A DNA stretch of 49,098 bases from Fragilaria crotonensis (GCA_022925895.1 JAKSYS010000485.1:1-49098), one strand, 5' to 3'. Counted from the stretch's first letter, positions 1 through 12,451 are shown. Numbers and translations are program-made. Notes: generated from the sequence alone by a model not told the origin.

Positions 1-1336
1 TCTCTGATTGGACTTCTCGCATCATGGAATTGCATTGTTGTTTGGATGTTGGAAGGGGCATCTCGATTGCGACTGCCTCCATATCCCTCCTGATTATCTG
101 AGCATGATTCAACCCTGTACAATGCATCGTTAACCATTTCTTCAAGATGACTTTTTTCCGCCGTGCTTTACTAAGTGCAATCGACCACGCAGGTTCTCTG
201 AATGATTTTATTCTTTTCTCCGCGTCAAGACTAGCTTTAAGAACATCGGAGTCGAGTCGTTCGGCGAAAACATGTCTATTGCCAGGGAGAGTTAGTTGCT
301 CGGCTCGTCTGAACGCGTTTCTGCTTTGTAAGAAATCAAATTTGAATTTGATATATGCCGTCACTTGATCAACATTGTTAGATTTGAGGACACGATGGGC
401 TGGAGATGCTAGTTTCTGGGTCATGTTTCCGAATAGGAGATCATTATCCAAATCGAAGAAGTAAGCACGATGATCGGTGGAAAACCTTTCGTTGAAGGAT
501 TCGTACCCGCATGAGATGAGAGCATTTGCGACGCGTCTCGTGGCCAGCCCGTAATCAAGGCACGTCTTTCCTCTGGCGTAAGTTGCAGGTGGAGTCTGTT
601 GATGTCGAACGTGCATGAGATTTTGAAGGTGAAACTCGGCTGCTATTTTGCTCATGCCCTCGGGTTCATTCGCAAATGCTTCGTTGAAATCTCCAACTAA
701 AAGAACTTCCATGCCTTGGGTAATACACGTATGGAGGAACGATGTAAGATCTCGCTTAAATGCTTTCCGAGGGGATAACGTATCGTTTGATTGTGTGAGT
801 AGGCTATGCTGTTGTGCCGTTGCTGTTGTGAGTCCTGTGTGAGGACTATCGGAAACCACTTGGTATGCCGAGATGACAATCAAATTATTACTCCCTGACC
901 CTCGAAACGTTTGACTCGTCCATCGCCCCCAGATGTCGTGTGTTTGTGTGGTAATCCTACCGGTCATATCCCCAGTAGTCATGCACATTGTACCTCCTGG
1001 TTTATAAATGGTAGAAAAGGGGATCGGGGTGGTCCCCATTGCGATACGAGAACAGCTCCAATGTTGTCGGGCAGTGTCGTATAGAACGCTTCTGACGTTT
1101 GATCAAGTGGTATCCAGATTATGTTCCTGGCAACATACGATGTCGGCATTGACCTCTTTCACAACTTTGCATAAGTCATCAAATCTTCCTCCACGTCTAT
1201 CGATTGATAACCCGTTTGTGTTGAGAGAATATACTCGTGTGACATTATCGCCTTTCTTATCGAGTAAATCGCCCCAGGGGATATTGTCTCTCCTGTTCGC
1301 GGCCGAGAGTACTGCTGTGCTCGAGCTGCTCTGAAC
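1..1336 (-). pseudogene. LINE-E ORF2 N-terminus: APE-type endonuclease, runs off the window
   Basis: I translated the minus strand through to base 1. The frame is open except for one TGA at 1105-1103. It encodes an endonuclease/exonuclease/phosphatase (APE) domain, which in LINEs nicks target DNA to prime reverse transcription. Visible motifs in order: YSLNTNGLSID (N-terminal Asn), CCQEHNLD (catalytic Glu), LLVGDFNEAF (Asp and Asn), CLDYGLA, and the terminal STDHRAYF (Asp-His). A long basic linker follows, as expected before an RT domain. Apart from the single TGA, which may be a decayed CGA, all expected catalytic positions are present. RT lies off the left edge. Confidence 0.8.
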
Positions 1337-1718
1337 TTTGATCTACTTCTCGTCTGGATAATAGTTTATTCCATTCTGTTTGCGCAAAACGCAAGCGTTG
1401 CTCATTGGTAATCTGGTTTGTGGGACTTGGCGAAGGTTGAACCAAGGTCGTTTCACTGCATTCTATCTCTTCCTGCCTCCGTACTGCTGCATTAAAGGAC
1501 CTTCGAACACTAGAAGAAAATTCTTGCAGTCGTTCTATCGTCGATTCGCTCGTTTGGTTGTTGTTTGAAGCATTAGCTACAGGGATGTTAACCCTAGCTA
1601 ATGAAGAACTCGCATCGTGGTCCACACTAATCATGTTGTTGGTTGGGTAAGTAATCGTCCCACGCGGTGAGGCGATCTTCGTCCATTGGCGCTGTCTCAT
1701 TGGTGTCTTCTTCGACAC
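1257..1718 (-). CDS. LINE-E small overlapping frame between ORF1 and the endonuclease
   Basis: This 153-codon frame overlaps the last 92 nt of ORF1 in another frame and runs into the start of the endonuclease region. It is Ser/Asn/Gln-rich and charged, with no recognisable domain. It may be the N-terminus of ORF2, which would need a single frame change between about 1260 and 1330 to join the endonuclease frame; the endonuclease frame itself has a TAG about 1340 and so cannot extend further upstream. LINE-C in this window has a similar charged, coiled-coil frame between its ORF1 and its endonuclease, which supports a genuine linker region over chance. Confidence 0.4.
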   Translation of the reverse strand: MSKKTPMRQRQWTKIASPRGTITYPTNNMISVDHDASSSLARVNIPVANASNNNQTSESTIERLQEFSSSVRRSFNAAVRRQEEIECSETTLVQPSPSPTNQITNEQRLRFAQTEWNKLLSRREVDQSSEQLEHSSTLGREQERQYPLGRFTR

Positions 1719-3328
1719 TCGAGGGAGCGGAATATTGCTGAGCCTTTTTGTGCTTGCGGGGTGTATCTTTCATATCTATGCGTTTGCCAGAGTGATGCAT
1801 CTGCTCGTCATTATGAGCGTTAGAGTTTGCCAAAAGTTGAACTTGTTTGCACAATTCTGCGATCGTTGCCTCCAACGTTGCAATTTTGATGGTTAATTCT
1901 TCGTGGCGAGCATCGCGTGACTGTTCTGGTTCCGTCATACCCGATACTTGATCGGAGACTGTCGCGGCAGCATACGATTCGAAAATCTTACCAGAGGGGG
2001 GATGAGACCGTGCTGTAATTCCCGAGGAGGACTGGCTAGCCGTGGTGGTGATGCCTTGTTCCCACGCGCTGTCGAGGTAGGGGCGGACGTTCTCACTTGC
2101 TTCTGTTTCCATGTTGGTGACACTAAACGTCATAAAACTTTTGGTGGAGGCTGTCATCCAGGAATTTTCTCCGCTTGAGAATCCATCCGATCTGGGATTT
2201 CCTATTCCAGGTGGACCTTTGAATCGTCCAGGCCTTGGTTTTGCATCTTCAGGAACAAACTCTCGAAACCATGCATCAAATCGTTTCTTCAAAGATTCTC
2301 GCACTGTATTTTCTGCCTTTTTGTCGACTAGAACATAAAACTTCCCGTTCTCTGACTCTTTCTTTGTTGGAATAACGTCATGGACACCTGAAATGCTCCG
2401 AATCCTGTCGGTCAAATAGTACATGGCATCCGATCCCAAATGGTTTATCATGACAACATGCTGATTGGCTAACATATGATTTTGATACCTGATAGCTCCT
2501 TGGAACAATTCTGGATTTCGTCGACGCAACTGGAAGGCAACGTACTCTTTGGTATCTTTCGTAACATCCTTTATGATAGGAAGAAGTTGAGATACCGAGT
2601 GAGTGGGAACTTCGAGGGTAAATGCTTGAGTCGAGGATGTACGCCCTTTGTGAGTGATTTTATGATTTTTCAAGACCGCGTGGAACTTTGGCACTTTAGC
2701 TTTTGGCATGGCTTTACTGATACGAGCTCGTACTGACTTCGTCACTCTTTCTGGTGTGTAATACTTGGGATTAAATCCCGTAACAAATCCGATTTGTTGG
2801 ACATCCCATTCGTGTTCGTCCCACATATGTTCTCGTAGGAAGCAATTGTGTTCGGTCAAGAGTTGAAACGCTTCGGAATGCCTTTTAATCTGACCAAATG
2901 GGACACAAGTAAGGATACGGTGAACGATAACAACAGCAGTCTTGGGGTTCCAGATGTCGTAAAACCCATTGATTTCTGATGGACCTTGAAGTGGTGTTCG
3001 TGCGTCTTGTCGCTTGGGGAGCTCTTAAGCGTATTATCAATGCTGATAACCGGTTGTTGTGGTTGTTGATGATTTTCACATCGGCACCAAATGCAGTCGA
3101 GATGATACGCAACCATTTAGTGTGGACTTCGGACGGAGCAATACTATCGAGACGTGTACGGTCGGCAGGTGCAAAGTAAAAACGGATCGTTTTGGACACA
3201 AATGCATGATCGCTATCAGAGTTTTTATAACCCATGGGCGGAGTGGCAGTAGACAAGTCATCTTCCACATCGGAGGTGCGGGTTGGATCACAACCAACGC
3301 TGGAGATTGGAAAGGACTGCGTCGTCAT
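1627..3328 (-). pseudogene. LINE-E ORF1 (nucleic-acid-binding type protein), frame-broken
   Basis: Two frames make up this ORF. The N-terminal part (3328-2885) begins MTTQSFPISSVG. Coding then appears to change frame at about 3000-3060 and again before 2859, after which 410 codons are open to the stop at 1627. The open part starts with a compact region of about 190 residues without a domain I recognise, followed by a Ser/Thr/Pro-rich stretch. A predicted coiled coil follows (heptad-like LTIKIATLEATIAELCKQV near 1860-1910), then a basic tail. The position upstream of an APE endonuclease and the coiled coil fit LINE ORF1 proteins, which bind the RNA template; the role here is inferred from that context. 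Whether the frame changes are decay or assembly indels is unresolved. Confidence 0.6.
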
Positions 3329-3337
3329 TGTCGGTGA

Positions 3338-4599
3338 TTTCGTAGTACAAAGCGTACCGGAGATTCACGTAGGATTTTGAATGGCTTTCAAAATTCACTA
3401 AGGTGAAAATTCTGATGATTCAAGAACACAGAAAACAGATTCGCAACGATTCAATATATTCACAGTCTTCACTCTTTTTTTTGCGATAGCCGCTGAATTA
3501 TGACGTACAAGTACTCAGTACGCCTCTGGCTGCTGGCCTCGCAACTGCCTCTTCGTCGACTTGAAGACTCCAGACTCCAGTATATTTTTGTCAAACTAAG
3601 TTGGAGGCACACCTATGGCATCAAATATGACGTCATGGAAATCTAATCTTTGGGAATCTTGATATTGTTTTATCGTCGGGAACTTCCCCCCCCCAGATTT
3701 TATCAACATTCTTACGTTATATAAACATATATGATAACCTAAAAACAGTTTTGAATTGTGTTCGTTGGAGCCACGCTGAAATTCGAATTCGACAGCTACC
3801 GGAGTTTCGGTACCAGGTACAAGTATGCACAACTGCAAACAATGTGTCTTAAATATCTCTGTATAGCGCCGTCCGATATAAGCGCGCCATAATTTCACCG
3901 CACAAGAACACCATGCCATTTCTGCTGTTGTGCAGATTTCTCCTGTAGTAGTGTATATCATGTGAAGCCAAAGCATCTAATCACTCCTTCGCTTGTTTGA
4001 TAATGCAATCAAGCTTTTGGCTCCACCCAATAGAAAGGTATCGCTTCATTAGAAGTTCTATAAAATACCTTCGTCTGAAGGTGCATTTTGGCGCATAGCC
4101 ATGTGATGGCCATAATTTTATTACAGAATCAACAAATTTGTTATATTCTAGCTTCAATTAAGCCAGATTTGGACAATATATGATTGAAACTATGTCGGTC
4201 AACAAGTTGTATGCCTTTGTGTTCTTGCACTCCAGCCCATTTGGTTTGTTGTATTGGTTGCCATAAACTTTCAAGAGACTATCTACTCACATATGATCTC
4301 AGAACAAGGGGTGTCACACTCATCATCCAAAGCAGCGTCCAAGAGAAAGTCCACTACTGTTCGGCGGGAGGGGAGTTTTGTATATCCGGAGGGGAATTTC
4401 GTATGTCCGGAGGGAATTTTTACTTGGGATTCTTTACTGCATCCAGAGTAATAATGCCCTCCGTATACTTTGCTTGTACAAAAAGTAGGCGCAAATGAGG
4501 TGCGCCCACTCATCGAATGATGGCTTTTTCATATGTCTTATCTGGTGTGGTCAAAATGTTTTTGCTGCCCAATTTTTGAGGTATGCAATCGGGACTCCT
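3338..4599. other. Spacer with no recognisable gene; short G-rich tandem repeat
   Basis: Holds a 126-codon minus-strand ORF (3976-3596) with no domain I recognise and a 104-codon plus ORF (4184-4498); neither is supported by a homologue in the window. At about 4363-4425 a roughly 24-bp unit with core GGAGGGGAATTT and a TATATCC/TATGTCC spacer is repeated three times. An eight-C run sits at about 3687-3694. Confidence 0.4.
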
Positions 4600-5368
4600 G
4601 GTACAAGTACCATTATCATATCATCATGATGACGACCAGCTCAATTGAACCATATTGTGTCAATGATGTCACATACAAGGGTCTATCATGTACTTGTGGG
4701 AAATTTTTTAATTAAGGAAGGATAGTGCCATTCGGCATTGTCGGAAGGGTGGCTGTGACCCAACAATGCTACAGAAAGTCAATCTTGTTAAGCTGTGTTG
4801 CAGTTCATATGTGTCTTCAAGTCAAATCGACTCCCTTTTCATGCCACCTCATATTACAAAACAATTCAATTATGCAGAGGCAAGAGCGGCACTCATCTTG
4901 TTCCTACCAATCGTGAAAAAGATGATCACACATACACACATATGTTTACCCCCCTCATAACTCAATGTGGTGGTGCTGCACCATTTGTCTAGAAAATTGA
5001 AGAAGATTTTGCGGCCATCCATACCAAACAAAGTCCACCTCACGAGCCACTCATGCTACCCCATCCAAGAAGAAGCCAAAATCTGGCTTCTGAAGTATGC
5101 CCAGAAGAATATTTTAATGGTCCCTGGCAATCTCTGTGCCGCATAGCAAACATTTGACGGCGGTGAAGTGGATGATATCTCGCAACGCACCATTTATACC
5201 ATGCAAAATGAACCAACAACCCTCCTCATTGAACTCAAGAAGCTTCCATAATTTGCATACCAATGAGATGTCTTTTCTGGCAAGCCATTTCACACCAATG
5301 ACGGGTTTGAAATTATATACTTATTGGCAGATCTGATGCTTGAGATCCCGGCATCAGTGGAACGTCAC
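4600..5368 (+). pseudogene. Family Z copy 1: decayed fragment of an unrecognised repeated protein
   Basis: Matches the middle of family Z copy 3 (33962-35878). Recognisable stretches are TYKGLSCTCGKFF near 4670-4710 (copy 2 has TYSGYSCTCGQHF), FNYAEARAAL near 4865-4890, and TYTHMF-like codons near 4930. NILMVPGNL lies near 5108-5135 and QTFDGGEVDDIS near 5150-5180. Stops of all three kinds and several frame changes interrupt it, so it is a pseudogene. Similarity ends at about 5368, where a CCTGAGGGGCGGG sequence begins that resembles the start of the 257-bp repeats at 32682 and 33705. Function unknown. Confidence 0.6.
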
Positions 5369-5504
5369 TCCCTGAGGGGCGGGCCTAAAAAAAATAAAAT
5401 ATCCTCAGATATAGATAAGTTTAATACGGCGGGTGTCATTTGCTTTTTAACTGAGGATTTGTATGGTGGGTGTCATTTCTTGTACGTCGTGTGTCACTTT
5501 TTTT

Positions 5505-5512
5505 AGATGTGT
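5505..5512 (+). repeat. Candidate target-site duplication of LINE-A, left copy
   Basis: AGATGTGT here recurs at 14112-14119, directly after the T-rich 3' tail of LINE-A. Eight bases is short for TPRT, so support is moderate. Confidence 0.45.
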
Positions 5513-5571
5513 TCAGAGCAGTGAGTGACGGCTCTGTAACTCAAACAAAAGATGGAGCATACGGATGGGTA

Positions 5572-5610
5572 CGAGCATAAACATAGTAGCTGGACTACAA
5601 AAATTATTCG
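5572..5610 (+). repeat. Left terminal inverted repeat of the 6.9 kb transposon
   Basis: Starts CGAGCATAAACATAGTA and is preceded by TA at 5570-5571. It pairs with 12452-12490. The same motif with three changes bounds the element at 29743-30937. Confidence 0.85.
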
Positions 5611-6074
5611 CTAAATCGGCGCACTTCATAACCAACTTCTAACGACATCATAAGATAGATCTCATAACAGGCTTTCTTTTCAGCTACTCAAGGTGAGGAT
5701 ACGATGTATATTGATGAAGTTATGATCAATCTAATTTTTTTTCGAGATTATTTTTAACATAGTAACTGGACAGTTCAGTCACTAGTGCAGGGCATTGAGT
5801 CCTTTTCATCAATCCGTTGATGCATCACTCTTTTCTTGCACAAAGATGTTCATTTAGACTGGATCAGCTATGAGTCTGCAGTGTTAGAAATGCAATATCT
5901 ACTTTTTAAGGAATTCAATTTTCCGCTATTGTGTACGACAGAAATTTTTGTCACTTCGTAATTAAAGTCCCGTTTGCAAAACAATTGCCATTCGAGGGTG
6001 ATTGAAAGGCAGCACACAACCTCTAAAGCAATTGTTGTTGATGATACCCATACCATAACGCTAGCATAACATTG

Positions 6075-8679
6075 TTACACTGGTGCTTCTGGCATGACAG
6101 CAGCAGCAGGGAACACCTCTCTGTTTGGAATGTAAGTGCTCCAGTCTTTTGGAAGCGTCGCGAGTTTTGCGAGGATTTGGTCTTTCTTTTTGAGATCTTT
6201 CAAGAGGAATGCCACCTTTGCTTCTGGAAGTACCCATCTGATGACGTCTCCCCCAATCCTTCTCGGTAAGCGACTCCGAATTGAATTGATACTTTGCCAG
6301 CGTCGTTTGTGCCTTTTCCAATGCCTTCAACTGTAACTCACTTTTCTTGTTTGCTGTATTCGCCCTTGCAGCTTCATTTAACTGCAGCTGCCGCTTCTGA
6401 GCTCGAATAGTCACACCTGCGTTACAAATCCGAGACTTGCAGTGGTTCCACTGGCCGGACATTGAGAACGCTTTGCCTTCTCTCAGCATATCCTCCTCCT
6501 GTTCTGCTTCAGTCTCGGCTCTAAGGACATGTTTTGCAGTCGGAATTGCAGCATCGAAGACTCCGGGGTTGAACCCATCGCATTCAATAGAGTCGACCAA
6601 CACGTCATATCAGCTTCTTGTGAAAGGTACGAAGCCAATCTTTGCCCAAGACCAAATAATCTTTTCCTTATTGAAGTGCAGATCGAATGGCTTGTCTGAA
6701 ATCGCATCGTCAACTGTACCATTGACAATGGTCGGAAGGTCACTGAAATCCAAGTTGAGAATAGCATTTGAGAGTCGTTCACCATTCCTCCTTTTCTGTC
6801 CTCTTTCCTTCAACTTCTGCTGAACAACCTTCTCACCTCGCGAATATGTAGCAGACTTGAAGGGACCGTACAAAGCGTCCATTTCTTGCTGGACGCTGGT
6901 GGCATTAGGTAAGCCCAAGATGATGACCAAACCTCGCTGGAAGAATTCGTCACGTTTTGCTAACACAATTTCTGACGACACCATTCTTCCAGGCCCCGCA
7001 TCAAGTTTCAATATAACTGGTCCTTGGTTCAGCTTTCCTGTTGTCGCATCAAAAACTGCTGTCTTGTGCATGTTGGGGTACAATGGAATAATGACAGATT
7101 CGATGTAGTGATTAAGCAACTCATCGTCCATGGATCCTCTTGAGCGAACTGCATAGTAGCTGTCGGACTCGACGCGTGTTGGACAGCCGAACCTCCCTTC
7201 AATTGAAGGAAGACCCTTAAGCCAATCCATCTTCACGCGGAACTTATCTTCAGACTTCGCATTTGAATCGAAGATATAGAGGGGAGGTAAGGCTTCTCCT
7301 TCCGCATTTGTTGCATATACTCCTGTGATATGTCGACCTGCCTTGACTCCTCTGACTGCTCCTCTTTGAAAGGTGGGATTGTGATATGATACGGAACGAG
7401 AGCCACTCTTATCACCAGTGATAGATAAGTTATGGTGAGTCTCGTCCATATTGATGATTCGGCGCTGTGTGTCCATTTTGAATCGAACTTCCGACACTAA
7501 CGTTCCGCTTGCATCCAGAACTACTTCATCATCAACAAGACCCGTACTGATAAAATCTTGTTTGACATCATCAAACCATTGGTTCAAATTGTCGTACGTT
7601 GTCCATTGAGCACGAGCATCTTCGATGGGAATCTTATTTGCTGCTTGAAGAGCATCAGGAAACTCCTGACGAACCTTCCTCCACACCGATTCCACTTGGA
7701 ATGATGTCTGATACTGTGTTCCAGCAATCGAGGCCCCTATCAAGCGTTTGAGATCCCTGCCCCTTAATTCGCCGTCGCCAACCTGGCACACCTCAGCGTG
7801 TGTTGCCACAGCTGCTAAGAACTTGTTTGGGATCTTTGGCTCTGGTCCCTTCTTCTTGGGACTTTTGCCCGCCAGACCAAGCTTGGCAGCTTGGTAAACT
7901 GTACTGCGTGCCAACCGCTTTCTGCCGTTGAGATTAAACTCTCTGTTCAGCCGGTCGCACATGCTTTGAACGTTCTTGTTCCCAGCAGCAACACGGTTTG
8001 TGGCATCCTTGAATGCTTCTTTATATCTGCCTTCGTAATCCAACTTCAATCGCTTTGCATCAAGTTTGGCGTGACTTGCTTGTTTAGGAGACAGACGTGA
8101 TGGCTTTCTTGTTGCTGTCAACTGCGATGCTGACTCCTCCGCCTGGTGGGAAGAGGAATCCTTGTTGGAAGTGCTTAACATTGCGCTGGAGGAAGAATTC
8201 TTTGTGAGAGGAGATAAATCCCTCGAACCATCATCATCTTGGCGGATACTAGTGTCAATTATAATGCCTTCTTTTCCTGGTGCTCTTCTAACTAGTGCAT
8301 CATACGTTCCTCTCTCCCTGCAAACCTTGATACGAGAGTAGACAGTACTTTTTGGGACGATGCCGAGCAACTTACAAGCCCAAATGGCTTGCTCTGTTGG
8401 GACACCATTGACGATCACCTTTTTCAATTTTGTTGATCGAAGATGCGATTAAAATAGTTAGTACAAAATTACTGTAGAAAATAAACTTGATACGACGACA
8501 AAACACAATTCTTCAATCCATTTTTTTCATTCCACCATGTCAAATTTGTGGGAGCCGTATAATAATGAAATACCTACCAATTTTACTATATCTTCGAGAG
8601 TGAATTGCGTCTTCGGCCTACCAACAAGCACTGACTGAGTCACAGAAGCACTGCTATCATTCTTTCGTTTTGTCGACAT
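6075..8679 (-). pseudogene. Pogo/CENP-B-like DDE transposase with one intron, broken by a TGA and a frameshift
   Basis: I place the start at ATG 8679: exon 1 (8679-8578) encodes MSTKRKNDSSASVTQSVLVG and onward for 34 codons. A 159-nt intron (8577-8419, GT..AG) then joins to VIVNGVPTEQAIW, making a continuous helix-turn-helix. A second HTH-like region follows (NRKRLARSTVYQ type, near 7920). The catalytic core has Asp in INMDETHH (about 7446), Asp in LKLDAGPGR (about 6995) and an Asp/Glu pair in SVQQEMDALYGPF (about 6880), the order seen in pogo/Tigger-like DDE transposases. A TGA at 6612-6610 interrupts the frame. Near 6252-6256 a run of five G shifts it; a four-G run would restore DVIRWVLPEAKVAF and lead to the TAA at 6077-6075. 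About 815 codons in all. It would catalyse cut-and-paste transposition; as sequenced it looks inactive. Confidence 0.75.
8419..8577 (-). other. Predicted spliceosomal intron in the pogo-like transposase
   Basis: Minus-strand donor GTAGGTATTT at 8577 and acceptor AAAAAG ending at 8419. Removing 159 nt joins EDIVKL to VIVNGVPTEQ in phase 0. Unspliced, the frame would meet a TGA shortly after the donor. Confidence 0.6.
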
Positions 8680-9144
8680 GTTGCAAAAATAAGCAATTAA
8701 ATTACGAAGCAGAAATTAAGACGTGCAAAAGTCATACAATATCTTAACTCGCGCCATCTTTTGAACAGTACTTCCACGAAACAAACGAGCTACAGTAACC
8801 CCATACATTTCGGGGCGTACTACAATTCTCTAGTTAGTCGAATGGTCGATCTTCGTGCATGGATATGGTGAAATCACTGGTTTCTCAATCCGTCCAGGTA
8901 CAGCAGGTTTTATCTCCAAGAAACCTGGCGCAGCAGCCAGTACAAAATGTACATGTAGCCAATTGAAACTTAGTGATGACGTCATCAAAAAGAATTATCT
9001 CTCGTGTTGGAAGCAAGTGGTTCCACAATGATATTACACACCGTCGTTCATAACAATTGCACTCTTTTGAAACAACCCAGCCCTAACAGATACCTCCCAA
9101 ATACTCAAACGTAGGGCTCTGACGGGGCTGGGTTGTTTACCTCG
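8680..9144. promoter_or_regulatory. Shared region between divergent transposase genes, with a perfect inverted repeat
   Basis: This 465-bp stretch separates the two start codons, so it must hold both promoters or a bidirectional one. AAACAACCCAGCCC (9070-9083) is exactly inverted at 9125-9138, a 14-bp stem around a 41-nt loop just upstream of the plus-strand ATG. No TATA box is assigned. Confidence 0.4.
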
Positions 9145-12100
9145 ATGGCTGAGAGAAGAACTGGCAGCGTTGTCACCAGTGCAGTCATGTTGATTCGTTC
9201 CGATACAGTCTATGCACCTCGATTGATGAATTGCTGGCTGCCAGCTGAAACTTGGGTGGAGGCACTTCAAAAATTGGGTCATATTGATGCTTCCCTCAAC
9301 TTCACAGTCCGCCAATTTAATGCAGCATTTGCGAGGTCAGGGTCATTCGGATCCGTTATGACAAGATTTGACGGCTCGAACGAGAGCGGAATCTTCCGAG
9401 TAAGCTTCCAGCACCGTCATTACTATTATTTGACCTTGGAAAAGCAACAAGTGGCATACCCATGTCCGTTGGACCAAGCATGGAAGGATAAAGTCTTCCA
9501 AGTAGCGGCAAATGTCCTCATTATTCCATCAACAAGAGCGAGACCTTCGCTATCTCTATGTGACGAAAATAATGATGCTGACAGTCGTGAATCCATAAAT
9601 CGTGACTCTCAACTTCTTGAACAAGAATCTCCTAGCAAGCGACAACGGATTGACGAAAGTACAACCAGCATAGGAGCAAGACAAGAACAGCATGAGGATG
9701 ATCGCCAGCAAGAATTACTAGGAGTGTCCTCATCCTATTGGCCCGATAGTCCTGAAGCTCGACAGGTCTTTAGACCAAAGAATACCAGTGCTATACTTGG
9801 AGGACACCGCGAAAGTGCAAAGGAAGCAGTAGAGCGGAGGATCAAACTCCTGCAATCGGTTCATGAGGATGCAGAGAGTTGGCGAAATGTCATCATTGGA
9901 AGGGATGACAAGGACTTCTGTTCGAAGAGCGAGATATTTGAGATACGACAACGAGCAGTATTTCTATGCCTTGCATACCAATTGGCGATAGAGAAGATGA
10001 ACAATTGGACATGGCATGACTGCTGCAAGGAGGCTTGTAAGCATTTGAACCGTCTCGGCCTCAATCAAGCAAAGTTCTACAAGACAGTTGCGAATTGGAA
10101 CAAGATCTTTCGAAAGTTCGAGAGCTTCGCCCATCCGAACCCGTTCGTTCGATGTGGAAAGCGTCCCATGCCGCGACTTCTGGAAGTATTCCCAGACGCA
10201 AAGGATCAGATTGTGACGTTTGGAGTCAGAAACCTAGCGACACTAACAATAGAGAGCGTCCATGATTTGATCGTTAACACCGTTATACCAAGACTAACAG
10301 CGACTTGGGAAAAGGAGACGACAATCATGACTACCGCCGTCACCAGTAACACAGCAGACCCACCCGAACAAGCTAGGCGTCGAGTGACTGCTATGTTTCT
10401 ACGTGCACATCGACTTGAATCAATGAGCTTGACCACAACTTGGAGATGGATGAGACTTCTAGGCTTTCAGTATGACAGTCGCAAAAAGAGTTTTTATGTT
10501 GATGGGCATGAACGCGATGATGTTGTTGCAAACCGTACCATATTCTGTAAACGGTACTTGACTGAGTATGAACCGTATTGCAAGCGTTGGATTCAACTAT
10601 CATTGGATGAGGCGAGGACGATCAACAACCTAAATGTTACTTTTGGCTATTCCTATTTTGACATTCAAAGTAACGAGGAAAGGATTGAAATTCACGTTGA
10701 TTACTGGAATCGTATTTCTTTACAGCAGCGGAACCAAGACAAGGAACGACACCAAGATGATCCAGCTGCAGGACTCAACAACCGCCAAGAAAAGAAAGCA
10801 ACCACAAGCATACGAGTTTCGGCAAGAACAAAGCCACTTATGATAATTGGACAAGACGAGAGCGTCTTCGCTCAGTATCACCCGGAAGTAAGACTTGGGT
10901 GGGACCGAAAGGTCAGCGACCACTTCTTCCGAAATCGGAAGGCGACGGATTCATGCTTTCCGCCTTCGTATCTCGTGAGTTTGGTTTTGACGAGACCTTT
11001 CAGAAGATGAGTTAGCAAAGATCAACGAACAACAACGAATCAGCAAGACTTACATTGATTCCCAAGCTGCAGTCGAGGTTTTGAAGACAACTCAGAAACC
11101 GTTGTTGACTGAATCACCGTTTGTACGATATTTGTACATAGGGGCTAACAACGAAGTTATTGGAATGGCTTTCAAATGAGTGTGCAGTTGGAGGATGTTG
11201 TCGATTGCCTTCGTGTCCTGTACCCTGAGTACGACATAGTGTTTCTCTTCGATCATTCTCAGGGACACGCCCGAAAACGACCTGGCGCACTGAACACAAT
11301 TCAAATGTCGCGAACCTATGGAGGAGCCCAAGCAATCATTAGAGACACAACAATACTGGATGAAGACGGCTTTCGGTCCCCACTTACCTCGTTCTCTTAG
11401 TGTAGGCGATACTCAATCCTTCGTTTTCAAGCCTGGTGATAGCGGCCCATTTTATCTTACACCTGAAGAGCGAGAAATCCAACGGCACAACCGAGCAACA
11501 GGGAAAAGCAAACGAGTCGAACGGTCAAAAAGCAGCTCGTTAACGCTCTGACTGATGCTGGAGTGACCTTCCAACAGCAACGAAGCTACGAAAAAAGAAC
11601 TGCAAGACTTTGCCAGGATACGTGGCATTGACCTTTACGAAGATAAAGAGCAAATTCTACTAGGGTGGGAGGGACAACCGAAAGGTCTTCCAAGCTCTGT
11701 GGGAGCGGGGATGATTGATGAACGCCAGTTAGAAAAGTATACGCTTGACGGGAGAAAGAATCCAATTACAGGCGTTGTCGACTTACAGTACTCACTGAGG
11801 CATCTTCTTTCTGAATGCAAAGACTTTAAGCACGAGGAGACAGCACTTCAATACTTGGGTACTCAACTTGGCGTGACCGTTGATCTCACTCCGAAATTCC
11901 ATGCTGAGCTTGCCGGTGAGGGAGTTGAGTATTGCTGGGGTCAAGCTAAGTCATACTACCGCCGTGTACCCATTTCACGCAAGAGGGGAAGGGAAAACTT
12001 CAAGGCACTTGTGAGAGAATGCACTTCATCGCAAAATGTGATAACAAAGGACAGAGTTGAGAAGTTTGCCGCCCGGGCTCGGGCGTATATATGCACTTAC

Positions 12101-12325
12101 CATTACCTGCAGCAGGCGCGAGAAGTCAATCCTGCCGCTGCTGGTGCCGAGGCCCCTCCCAAACAGGAGCTTCTCTTACCTGAGATTGAGAAGCTTGCAA
12201 AGAACTTAAAAGGTCACAGATGTGCCCTTGACTTTGACCTTGGCTTCATCAATTCTGTTTTGAGGGAAGAAGTAATGACAGGAGAGGATGAGAATGACAA
12301 TGTTAATGGTGGTGCTTTTTTATAA
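9145..12325 (+). pseudogene. Second DDE-type transposase, about 1,060 codons, multiply frame-broken
   Basis: The first 620 codons are open from ATG 9145. They include a C-terminal stretch with YVDGHERDDVVANR and GQDESVFAQYHPE (first catalytic Asp, about 10850), a pattern I associate with a large eukaryotic DDE family. The frame then changes at about 10898 (GGG run), 10990, 11158, 11370, 11575 and 11685. Followed across frames, the protein continues through VGPKGQRPLLPKSEGDGF, then VFLFDHSQGHARKRPG (second Asp, about 11251) and a GGAQAIIRDTT segment. The third acidic residue is in the GVEYCWGQAKSYYRR region (about 11925-11970). The last 208 codons are open to a TAA. It does not resemble the minus-strand transposase in sequence. 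It is the second transposase in one TIR element and is probably inactive as sequenced. Confidence 0.7.
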
Positions 12326-12451
12326 TGACTATCGTGGAGGGAGTTCGATTTCAGTAAGATCTTTCAGAATTTTACTCTAGGATTTTGTATGCGTGCTACA
12401 AATTTTACATATCTGTACGCGAGGACGGTCGAGGTTGAAACCTGCTGTACC

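Larger units (their letters stand above)
1..3337 (-). mobile_element. LINE-E: APE-type non-LTR retrotransposon, 5' part only
   Basis: Minus-strand LINE whose 5' half is in the window; RT and RNase H would lie beyond the left edge. Order in its own direction: ORF1 (3328 to 1627), an overlapping small frame (1718 to 1257), then an APE-type endonuclease frame (about 1336 to 1). The endonuclease and linker match the separate LINE-F fragment at 31.75-32.47 kb, for example the shared GNRH.FAERLD segment. The exact 5' end between 3337 and about 3480 and its target duplication were not found. Confidence 0.75.
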
